Below, one piece after another: positions 1-5,196 of a DNA stretch of 5,196 nt. The notes under the pieces were generated by a model. It was not told where the DNA came from, did not search any database, and saw only the letters and a program-made list of their open reading frames with translations. Location of the stretch: contig PUMO01000110.1 of NCBI GenBank assembly GCA_003551405.1, positions 1 through 5,196 of the forward strand, written 5' to 3'. The stretch's first letter is position 1; every line of letters starts with the position of its first letter. Both the position numbers and the translations under genes were made by a program. This DNA comes from Mollicutes bacterium (GTDB lineage Bacteria; Bacillota_I; Bacilli_A; Izemoplasmatales; Izemoplasmataceae).

Positions 1-1
1 A

Positions 2-994
2 CAAACGTATTTCGATGTGTTAAAGACGAATGAAAATGTATTGTTACATTCGCCAATGCGTGTAGATTATCTATTAACACGCGCGCTTTTTTTATCATGC
101 ATGGGTGAAAATGACAGTGATGTCGTGTTTGATGAATTAAACGATATTTATGATTTTATGAACGACCGTCAAAGACAACTTTATCATTTTTTGATTGGCT
201 ATATAGCTTTCGAAAAACAAAACATTATTTCCTCAATCAACGCCCTTAAACAAGGGTTGACGTTTAATTCGAACGAAAAGCTGGATGCAATGACACAGTA
301 CTATCTGGCGGTAACTTATCACCGTATATTTCAAAACCATATGAGTATTCACTTCTGTGAAGAATCATCCAAACTATTCGCGAAACATAGTAATATCAAA
401 CGAAAGATTGAAATGGATCTCTTGAGAGCCCACAAAATGATTGACATTGGCCAATTCAGTGAAGCGGACGATTTGTTATTAAGCCTGCGTCAAGCGCTTA
501 GGATGACATATGGAGAAAAGACAATGCGACAACGCATTGAGATGTACAAAGCCTATTTACATTTTTCAAAACGTGAAAACAATCAAACCTTAAAGTATTT
601 AAGCTTTGAAACCGATGATCCGAATTATCGCTACCAGCTTTACTTGGGGGCCATGGTTTATTTTCGCAAAGACAAAAAAGAACGTGCGGTTCGATTGTTA
701 AAGGAGTTAGCAGATACACGTGTCAAAGAAGAACCTTTAAATAAATTAAGTGTCATTTCTAACTTGTTTCTGAATTATTTAGGTGAACCTATGGATGAAA
801 CCGTACTGGAAAAATCGATTGAAACGTTTTTAAGAATGCCTTATGGCTTTCCAACCATCCATTTATACTATTTAACGATTGATTTAATTATTTACTATGT
901 AGAAAACCATAAAGATTTTGAAAAAGCGATGTGGATGGCCAAACGAATTCATGAAATAAATAAAAAACGTGAGTTGAATGATACACACACATAG
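2..994 (+). CDS. TPR-like helical-repeat protein, probable C-terminus of an XRE/Rgg-type regulator (5' partial)
   Basis: The frame is open to the left edge and stops at TAG 992-994, leaving about 330 residues. A GTG at 17 is only an internal valine, because the frame continues upstream without a stop and no ribosome binding site precedes it. The protein is rich in amphipathic helices of TPR type (for example the stretches around RQRQLYHFLIGY and QYYLAVTYHRIF) and has no signal peptide or membrane segment, so it is cytoplasmic. It aligns by eye with the regulator at the right edge. Both have a Q-x-Y start, a D-x(1,2)-RQLY block, then an aromatic-rich helix and a Y-x-L-G/A-x-A/T-Y helix. Placing RQLY of the two proteins together implies roughly 100 missing N-terminal residues, enough for the XRE helix-turn-helix present in the other copy. 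Regulator function is therefore inferred from the paralogue, since no DNA-binding domain is visible here. Its target and ligand are unknown. Confidence 0.8.
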   Translation, partial: QTYFDVLKTNENVLLHSPMRVDYLLTRALFLSCMGENDSDVVFDELNDIYDFMNDRQRQLYHFLIGYIAFEKQNIISSINALKQGLTFNSNEKLDAMTQYYLAVTYHRIFQNHMSIHFCEESSKLFAKHSNIKRKIEMDLLRAHKMIDIGQFSEADDLLLSLRQALRMTYGEKTMRQRIEMYKAYLHFSKRENNQTLKYLSFETDDPNYRYQLYLGAMVYFRKDKKERAVRLLKELADTRVKEEPLNKLSVISNLFLNYLGEPMDETVLEKSIETFLRMPYGFPTIHLYYLTIDLIIYYVENHKDFEKAMWMAKRIHEINKKRELNDTHT

Positions 995-1012
995 TTATAT
1001 TCACTAAGCGCC

Positions 1013-1018
1013 TATAAT
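1013..1018 (+). promoter_or_regulatory. possible -10 box (TATAAT) after the left-edge gene
   Basis: A perfect TATAAT lies 19 bases after the stop codon of the upstream gene. No convincing -35 hexamer is found at 16-18 bases, and the TGn extension is absent, so this may be chance in AT-rich DNA. If it is real, transcription would start near 1025 and make an RNA of about 155 nt ending at the strong terminator at 1147-1179. Confidence 0.25.
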
Positions 1019-1024
1019 TACGCT

Positions 1025-1179
1025 TCTGTAAACTTACAGTATTAACTTGTATTTTTTGAAGTGTTGTTGCATACTGTAGTTGTACCAGGGGCGGATTAAG
1101 GAATAGGGACTTACATTCGTAAAAAGCAACTCCTTTTTATTTTTTGTCACCAAGGATGGGGATCCTTGGTGATTTTTTT
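1025..1179 (+). promoter_or_regulatory. candidate structured leader or small RNA upstream of tdh, class unknown
   Basis: This non-coding stretch has several inverted repeats: CTGTA/TACAG (1026-1030 with 1035-1039), TACAGTAT/ATACTGTA (1035-1042 with 1071-1078, sharing bases with the first), AAAAAG/CTTTTT (1121-1126 with 1133-1138) and the terminator hairpin. The segment at 1083-1091 (TACCAGGGG) can pair, with three G-U wobbles, to 1163-1171, the 3' arm of the terminator, which would compete with termination. That is the layout of an attenuator or riboswitch. I could not match it to T-box, glycine, purine, SAM, preQ1 or c-di-GMP riboswitches, 6S RNA or SRP RNA. It could equally be the long 3' untranslated region of the upstream gene. 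No convincing small protein gene is seen in it. Confidence 0.25.
1147..1179 (+). terminator. strong intrinsic terminator between the left-edge gene and tdh
   Basis: A perfect 11-bp stem (TCACCAAGGAT with ATCCTTGGTGA) closes a GGGG loop and is followed at once by seven T residues. It lies 152 bases after the upstream stop codon and before the probable tdh promoter. It most simply ends transcription from the left and insulates tdh. It could instead be the terminator part of a leader that controls tdh. Confidence 0.9.
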
Positions 1180-1209
1180 GGGGAAATTATAAGGAGAGCG
1201 GTTGCGATA

Positions 1210-1218
1210 TGTTATAAT
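1210..1218 (+). promoter_or_regulatory. extended -10 promoter for the tdh-kbl operon
   Basis: TGTTATAAT is a perfect TATAAT with the TGn extension, a form that can work with a poor -35 box. None of the hexamers 16-18 bases upstream resembles TTGACA. It lies just downstream of the strong terminator, so transcription would start near 1225 and give a leader of about 40 bases before the tdh ATG. Confidence 0.5.
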
Positions 1219-1251
1219 ACGCAATGGATGTAAGCGTTATTATCATTGTTC

Positions 1252-1258
1252 AAAGGAG
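1252..1258 (+). promoter_or_regulatory. tdh ribosome binding site
   Basis: AAAGGAG sits six bases before the ATG at 1265 and decides this start over the in-frame TTG at 1202 and the ATG at 1286. A second AAGGAG at 1191-1196 lies five bases before TTG 1202, but it would add a 21-residue extension not typical of the family. Confidence 0.8.
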
Positions 1259-1264
1259 ACGATT

Positions 1265-2335
1265 ATGGATCGTGAGACATTAAACATGACAGCAGTCATA
1301 AAGGACAAAGCAAAACGTGGTTTCAATATTACAAAAAAGCACATGTCAACAGCACTTAAAGCGGATGAAGTACTAATAAAAATGAAAACCGCTTCATTCT
1401 GCGGGACGGATTATCATATTTATGATTATGATGAGTGGGCACAAAACCGCTTAACGCTCCCATTAACTGTGGGCCATGAATTTTCAGGCGAAATTATTAA
1501 ACGCGGTGAGAAGGTTGAGCGTGTTCAAGTTGGCGATATTGTCAGCGCTGAGACGCATATTATTTGCGGAGAGTGTGAATTTTGTTTGCGTGATGAAGGG
1601 CATATCTGTGAAAATACAGAAATTATCGGTGTTGATACTGATGGGTGTTTTGCGGGATATGTAAAAATCCCTGCAGCAAATTGTTTTGTGAATTCAAAGG
1701 ATGCTGATCCTTTGCATCTTTCTGTTCAGGAGCCCCTGGGTAATGCGGTGCATACTATGGGACATTACGATGTAAAGAACAAGGATGTTGTTATTCTTGG
1801 GACAGGCCCGCTTGGGTTAATGGGAATCGATGTTTCTAAACTTTATGGCGCAAAGAAAGTCATTGGTATTGAAATTAATGCCTACCGCCGTGAAAAAGCG
1901 AAAGAGCTTGGCGCTCACGCTGTGATTGATCCGTTTACAGAAGATGTTGTCGCGCGCGTTTTAGAAGAAACGAACGGCCGCGGTGCGGATGTGATTGGTG
2001 AGTTCAGCGGCAATAAAACAGCCATTGAACAAGCTTTTAAGTATATAAAACCTGGCGGAAAGATGAGTTTGCTTGGCATTCCTTCAAAGTCAATTACGCT
2101 TAATTTTGCGGATGATGTTGTCTTTAAGGGCATTGAGATTTATGGTGTGGTTGGACGCAAGATATATGAAACATGGCATGAAGTGAAACGTTTGATCGAT
2201 TCAGGCCAGTTGAATTTGGACAAAATCATAACGCACACCATGCCGTTAAAGGATGTGGAAAAAGCTGCTGAAATTATGGGCAGCGGAAAGTGTGGAAAAA
2301 TCGTATTGCTTCCTGAGGAGGATGACTATGTCTAA
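1265..2335 (+). CDS. tdh: L-threonine 3-dehydrogenase (zinc-dependent, NAD+)
   Basis: This cytoplasmic enzyme oxidises L-threonine with NAD+ to 2-amino-3-oxobutyrate, the first step of threonine breakdown to glycine and acetyl-CoA. The 356 residues belong to the zinc medium-chain dehydrogenase family and are close to the usual length of about 340-350. Catalytic zinc ligands are visible as Cys46 in CGTD, with Thr48 and His51 after it, and His71-Glu72 in GHE. The structural zinc lobe has Cys101, Cys104, Cys107 and Cys115. The Rossmann motif GTGPLG is at 179-184, and the acidic Glu203 at the end of the second strand favours NAD+ over NADP+. The C-terminal block with YETWHEVKRLIDSG and IITH resembles known Tdh proteins. 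The start is chosen for AAAGGAG at 1252. kbl follows with an 8-base overlap, which strongly supports this substrate over other polyol or alcohol dehydrogenases of the family. Confidence 0.95.
   Translation: MDRETLNMTAVIKDKAKRGFNITKKHMSTALKADEVLIKMKTASFCGTDYHIYDYDEWAQNRLTLPLTVGHEFSGEIIKRGEKVERVQVGDIVSAETHIICGECEFCLRDEGHICENTEIIGVDTDGCFAGYVKIPAANCFVNSKDADPLHLSVQEPLGNAVHTMGHYDVKNKDVVILGTGPLGLMGIDVSKLYGAKKVIGIEINAYRREKAKELGAHAVIDPFTEDVVARVLEETNGRGADVIGEFSGNKTAIEQAFKYIKPGGKMSLLGIPSKSITLNFADDVVFKGIEIYGVVGRKIYETWHEVKRLIDSGQLNLDKIITHTMPLKDVEKAAEIMGSGKCGKIVLLPEEDDYV
2315..2321 (+). promoter_or_regulatory. kbl ribosome binding site inside the end of tdh
   Basis: GAGGAGG lies six bases before the ATG at 2328 and is within the last codons of tdh. 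It fixes the kbl start at 2328 rather than at the in-frame ATG 2253. Its position suggests that ribosomes finishing tdh restart on kbl. Confidence 0.85.
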
Positions 2336-3512
2336 AGAAAACTTAAAATTCATTGATGCGCGCATAAATCAGCTTAAAGAGGATGGTGTGTACCGGAAAC
2401 TTCCTGTGAATGAAGGACCTTGCGACAACCTCATTACATTAAACAATAAAAAGGTCATTAATCTTTCTAGCAATAATTACTTGGGACTGGCCAACCATCC
2501 ACGTGTCAAGGACGCCGCAAAAAAGGCTGTTGATGAATATGGCGCTGGTGCAGGCAGTGTTCGCACAATTGTTGGAAACCAGGATTTGCTTGAAAAACTT
2601 GAAGCATTGCTTGCCGAATTTAAAGAAGAAGAAGCCGTCATGCTGTTTCAAAGTGGTCTTAACTGTAACATCGGTACGATTCAAGCGATTGCGGATAAAG
2701 GGGATCTCATTATCTCCGATGCCCTCAACCATGCGTCTATCATCGATGGTGTGCGTCTTAGTAAGGCGGATAAAGCGGTATATAAGCACAATGATATGGA
2801 CGATTTAAAACGTATTTTGGAAGAAAAACGCTCAGATTATAACAATGTATTGATAATCACGGATGCTGTTTTCTCCATGGATGGCGATTTGGCACCGCTT
2901 GATGACATTGTTTCAATCGCAAAATCATACAATGCACTGACGTATGTTGATGATGCCCATGGAAGCGGGGTGCTTGGTAAAAGTGGACGCGGGACGATTG
3001 ATCACTTTGGGTTACACGGCGAGGTAGACTTTATTGTTGGAACTTTGTCTAAAGCCATCGGTGTGGTTGGTGGTTATGTTGCGACCAAGCATAATGTAAA
3101 AGAATGGCTTTTACACCGTGCGCGCCCTTTGCTTTTTTCAACTGCACTCCCTCCGGCCGCAACGGCCGCAACCATAGAGTCCGTCAAAATGCTTATGGAA
3201 AGTGAGTCTCACACAAAAAAACTTTGGGACAACGCCAAATACTTTAAAGAGGGATTAAAGGATCTTGGGTTTGACATCGGTCACTCACAAACACCGATTA
3301 CACCGGTTATGATTGGTGAAGCGTCCAAAACGATGGAATTTTCCAAAGCATTGCTTGAAGAAGGTGTGTTTGTTTCAGGGATTGTATTCCCAACCGTTCC
3401 CAAAGGCACTGGGCGGTGTCGCGCTATGATTAGCGCCTCGCATACAAAAGAAAATCTAGATGAAGCCATTGAAGCATTTGAAAAGGTTGGAAAATCACTA
3501 GGGGTCATTTGA
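2328..3512 (+). CDS. kbl: 2-amino-3-ketobutyrate CoA ligase (glycine C-acetyltransferase)
   Basis: This PLP enzyme takes the unstable product of Tdh, 2-amino-3-oxobutyrate, plus CoA and gives glycine and acetyl-CoA. The 394 residues match the usual length of about 395-400 and the alpha-oxoamine synthase fold. Visible motifs are NYLGLANHP (50-58), YGAGAGSVRTIVG (71-83), DALNHASIIDG with the PLP-stacking His135 (131-141), and VDDAHGSG (207-214), where Asp208 would contact the pyridine nitrogen and His211 the PLP oxygen. GTLSKAIGVVGG (238-249) carries the Schiff-base Lys242. The C-terminal FPTVPKGTGRCRAMISA block resembles Kbl. Alone, the sequence could be confused with 8-amino-7-oxononanoate synthase (BioF) or 5-aminolevulinate synthase. 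The overlap with tdh settles the assignment. It ends at TGA within a hairpin. Confidence 0.95.
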   Translation: MSKENLKFIDARINQLKEDGVYRKLPVNEGPCDNLITLNNKKVINLSSNNYLGLANHPRVKDAAKKAVDEYGAGAGSVRTIVGNQDLLEKLEALLAEFKEEEAVMLFQSGLNCNIGTIQAIADKGDLIISDALNHASIIDGVRLSKADKAVYKHNDMDDLKRILEEKRSDYNNVLIITDAVFSMDGDLAPLDDIVSIAKSYNALTYVDDAHGSGVLGKSGRGTIDHFGLHGEVDFIVGTLSKAIGVVGGYVATKHNVKEWLLHRARPLLFSTALPPAATAATIESVKMLMESESHTKKLWDNAKYFKEGLKDLGFDIGHSQTPITPVMIGEASKTMEFSKALLEEGVFVSGIVFPTVPKGTGRCRAMISASHTKENLDEAIEAFEKVGKSLGVI

Positions 3513-3527
3513 TCCCTAGTGTCTTTT
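3496..3527 (+). terminator. hairpin with short T-run at the kbl stop codon, probable terminator or attenuator
   Basis: An 11-bp stem pairs 3496-3506 with 3511-3521 (CACTAGGGGTC, one G-U pair), has a 4-base ATTT loop and is followed by TCTTTT. The kbl TGA at 3510-3512 falls at the loop and 3' arm, and the next gene's ATG is the first codon after the T-run. The T-run is short and interrupted, so read-through into the membrane-protein gene is likely. A ribosome finishing kbl would physically open this hairpin. Confidence 0.65.
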
Positions 3528-4487
3528 ATGCGTTCATATATTGGCTTTGGTGTGCTCAGTTTCTTTACCCTTGTTTTATATGGTGTCTCATTATTCAATT
3601 TGTATGCGATAAATGTTGGCTATATGCTTTTGTTTTTTGTGTTCATATTATTCACATTTGTTACAATTATCCATGAATTCAGACAAACTAGGCATCAACA
3701 TTCAAATAAATATCCACTCGTTAGTAAAGCGGCGCTTTTTGTATTCGTTACCACAACCCTGGGTGCATTGTTAGCCTTTGGTTTTAATGCATATTTAGGA
3801 CTTGGTGGTGTGCTTGCTTCAGGCATTGTTGGATTGATTGGCGCATATTTCTTTAAACCATATGCAGTGGGTATTTTCTGTGGCTCATTTTTAGGGATGA
3901 CTAGCCCTGAACTATTTGATGGACTTACTTATATAGTGGCCGCATTATTGGTAGGGTTACTGTTTGTGCTGGCTCAGGATGTGTGGAATGGCTATGGTGG
4001 AAAACTTGGAACCACTGCTCTATCCGGCGCGATGATTGTGAGTATTGTCAGTGGGACTGATTTTTTGGAAACAGAACCATTTACCAATCTTGAAGCATTT
4101 TTAATTGTTGTTTTTTCGATAATCGGTGCACTGCTTACTTACATCTTAAATGTTCGTTATGCCCTTGGTCCGGTTAAAGCGAGTGCTTTAGTGGGCGTTG
4201 TTTTTGGATTGTTGCTTCCGCTTTTGATGCGTGATCTTGGACAGGGGATGGCCGTGGTTGTTTTTGGCGCATCGTTTGTTGGAATGAGCAATCAAAAAAC
4301 CATGCCTGAAGAATCCATGATTATTTTGGCTGGATTGCTTTTTGGGCTCATATATTTGGCAAGTACGCCGTATTTTGGTGGTGCTGGTGGGAAACTGGGA
4401 ACCATCGCCTTTTCGAGTGTGTTAAGTGTTTATGGACTGAGACGGGTACTTAGGCTTTTTATTGACCGTCCCATTAACAGGTCATAA
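3528..4487 (+). CDS. polytopic membrane protein with two related halves, function unknown
   Basis: I do not recognise the family. From ATG 3528 it has 319 residues; a GTG at 3519 adds three. Neither start has a well-placed ribosome binding site (AGGGG at 3500-3504 is too far), so translation may depend on ribosomes ending kbl. Two hydrophobic segments (about 5-27 and 30-49) are followed by a polar stretch rich in His, Arg and Gln, then two halves that repeat each other at about 68-170 and 189-300. Shared landmarks in order are a GALL segment, an LG-x(3)-AS-x(2)-VG segment, SFLGM at 120-124 against SFVGM at 249-253, and GGKLGT at 157-162 and 287-292. The C-terminus is basic and probably cytoplasmic. 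Such duplicated membrane halves are common in transporters and channels. Its place behind tdh-kbl makes a threonine or glycine transporter a reasonable guess, but nothing in the sequence proves transport. Confidence 0.8.
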   Translation: MRSYIGFGVLSFFTLVLYGVSLFNLYAINVGYMLLFFVFILFTFVTIIHEFRQTRHQHSNKYPLVSKAALFVFVTTTLGALLAFGFNAYLGLGGVLASGIVGLIGAYFFKPYAVGIFCGSFLGMTSPELFDGLTYIVAALLVGLLFVLAQDVWNGYGGKLGTTALSGAMIVSIVSGTDFLETEPFTNLEAFLIVVFSIIGALLTYILNVRYALGPVKASALVGVVFGLLLPLLMRDLGQGMAVVVFGASFVGMSNQKTMPEESMIILAGLLFGLIYLASTPYFGGAGGKLGTIAFSSVLSVYGLRRVLRLFIDRPINRS

Positions 4488-4517
4488 GAAGTGTGATAAC
4501 TTAAGATGAAAATGCGT

Positions 4518-4523
4518 TATAAT
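4518..4523 (+). promoter_or_regulatory. possible -10 box for the right-edge regulator gene
   Basis: A perfect TATAAT lies 22 bases before the start codon, in the 58-base gap after the membrane-protein gene. There is no clear -35; GTGATA at 4493-4498 is the nearest resemblance, with a long 19-base spacer. The inverted repeat ATAAC (4496-4500) and GTTAT (4516-4520) overlaps this promoter and could be an operator. No terminator hairpin with a T-run is visible in the gap, so read-through from the upstream gene is also possible. Confidence 0.4.
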
Positions 4524-4536
4524 GAGGACAGATGAA

Positions 4537-4542
4537 GAGGTG
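4537..4542 (+). promoter_or_regulatory. ribosome binding site of the right-edge regulator gene
   Basis: GAGGTG precedes two adjacent in-frame ATG codons at 4546 and 4549. The gap is three bases to the first and six to the second, so the true start may be either; the difference is one methionine. Confidence 0.7.
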
Positions 4543-4545
4543 GCC

Positions 4546-5196
4546 ATGATGAATTTGCTTGAACGCGTTAATCAAGAACCGTATAAAAAAATGTATGGTC
4601 GTGTGGTACGGCTACTGCGGAATCGTCAAAAACTGACACTTCGAACATTGAGTGATCAGGTGAATTTTTCGCATGCGTTTTTGCGTAAAGTGGAAATGGG
4701 TCAAACAGCCATTAGTGCTGAGCTGTTCAACAAGATTAACAGTGTTTTGGAAATTGATCTCGTTTATGATTATCAAAAAGAAATTGATTTTTTTGAAAAT
4801 TTCAAAGAATATCATAATGCTCACCTTTATCTCGATATTTTGACCAAGCGTCAAATTTATGAACGGATTATTAATAATGCGGCGTTTCACAGCAATAGTT
4901 TGTGGATGGTTGAATATTTGATGGTTCAGATGGGCGAAACAGTGAGCACACCCTCAAAAGATAAACCCCTCCTTCATCAGCTTTATAATGATTTAACCAG
5001 TGTTGAAAGTTTGCTTGATGATTCAATGCGACAGCTTTATTTGATATATAAGGGCAGCTATTACTACCTAATCAATGATTTTAAACGTAATCGTCACACA
5101 TTCATTCAAGCTTATGATATTGCGCCCAATGGCCGTTATGCTTCCTTGAGTCTTTATTTCTTGGGGTTAGCGTACGCCAACACGTTTAATTTGAAT
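4546..5196 (+). CDS. XRE-family helix-turn-helix regulator with TPR-like C-terminus (3' partial)
   Basis: The frame has no stop from ATG 4546 to the right edge, giving 217 residues of an unfinished protein. Residues about 12-68 form an XRE/Cro-type helix-turn-helix. Its pattern is a basic first helix with R-x-LR, then LTLRTLSDQVNFS, a recognition helix around HAFLRKVEMGQ and a closing helix with the AISAELFNKIN block. The rest is helical and TPR-like. This layout, a short HTH followed by a long helical-repeat sensor, is that of Rgg/GadR/MutR and related RRNPP regulators, some of which bind peptide signals. No ligand can be named here. It resembles the left-edge protein from about residue 103 onward (RQLY at 162-165), which suggests a full length near 430 residues. 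It lies 58 bases after the membrane-protein gene and may have its own promoter. Regulation of tdh-kbl by it is possible but unproven. Confidence 0.85.
   Translation, partial: MMNLLERVNQEPYKKMYGRVVRLLRNRQKLTLRTLSDQVNFSHAFLRKVEMGQTAISAELFNKINSVLEIDLVYDYQKEIDFFENFKEYHNAHLYLDILTKRQIYERIINNAAFHSNSLWMVEYLMVQMGETVSTPSKDKPLLHQLYNDLTSVESLLDDSMRQLYLIYKGSYYYLINDFKRNRHTFIQAYDIAPNGRYASLSLYFLGLAYANTFNLN

Noticed and set aside
981..991. ACACACAC dinucleotide run at the end of the left-edge gene, possible slippage site
   Set aside because: The run is only about four units and lies in the last codons, so slippage would barely alter the protein.
1083..1172. T-box leader for tdh
   Set aside because: A terminator with UGGU in its 3' arm and an upstream ACCA recalled a T-box, but the conserved AGGGUGGNACCGCG block and the AGUA-containing stem I are not present.
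1207..1223. Shared GTTATAAT before tdh and before the right-edge regulator as a common operator
   Set aside because: The match does not extend beyond the -10 consensus plus two bases, which is expected of promoters in AT-rich DNA.
1156..1233. 25-codon open frame starting at ATG 1156
   Set aside because: It runs through the terminator hairpin and its T-run, lacks a properly spaced ribosome binding site, and its product shows no recognisable feature.
2439..2808. Open frames on both strands within kbl
   Set aside because: They overlap the well-conserved PLP enzyme in other frames and have no convincing start signals.
4612..4890. Minus-strand 92-codon open frame
   Set aside because: It lies fully opposite the XRE regulator gene, which has a clear HTH domain and ribosome binding site. 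The minus-strand product shows no domain.

Overview
The window reads as ordinary AT-rich bacterial DNA from a low-GC Gram-positive lineage. Supporting signs are strong AGGAGG-type ribosome binding sites, TATAAT promoters, hairpin-plus-T-run terminators, and kbl and tdh in the Bacillus-like order tdh-kbl. TGA ends kbl and tryptophan is written TGG, so the UGA=Trp code of mycoplasmas is not in use. A Bacillota lineage or a relative of Acholeplasma/Izemoplasma would fit, but the species cannot be told from these genes.

Layout, all on the + strand: (1) 2-994, the C-terminal three quarters of a helical-repeat (TPR-like) protein, probably an XRE/Rgg-type regulator whose DNA-binding N-terminus lies off the left edge. 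(2) 995-1264, a 270-base gap holding a possible structured leader or small RNA, a very strong intrinsic terminator, an extended -10 promoter and the tdh ribosome binding site. (3) 1265-2335, tdh, L-threonine 3-dehydrogenase. (4) 2328-3512, kbl, 2-amino-3-ketobutyrate CoA ligase, overlapping tdh by 8 bases. (5) A hairpin with a short T-run sitting on the kbl stop codon, directly before (6) about 3528-4487, a polytopic membrane protein made of two related halves that I do not recognise. (7) 4546 to the right edge, the N-terminal part of an XRE helix-turn-helix regulator with a helical-repeat C-terminus.

How they work together: Tdh oxidises L-threonine to 2-amino-3-oxobutyrate, and Kbl splits that unstable product with CoA into glycine and acetyl-CoA. 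The 8-base overlap would keep the two enzymes in step. The membrane protein lies immediately downstream and could be a transporter serving this route, but that rests on position alone. The two edge genes look like paralogues of each other, so the threonine-degradation cassette is bracketed by members of one regulator family. No mobile element, CRISPR array, tRNA or rRNA was seen. The most interesting non-coding signals are the possible attenuator upstream of tdh and the hairpin at the kbl/membrane-protein junction.
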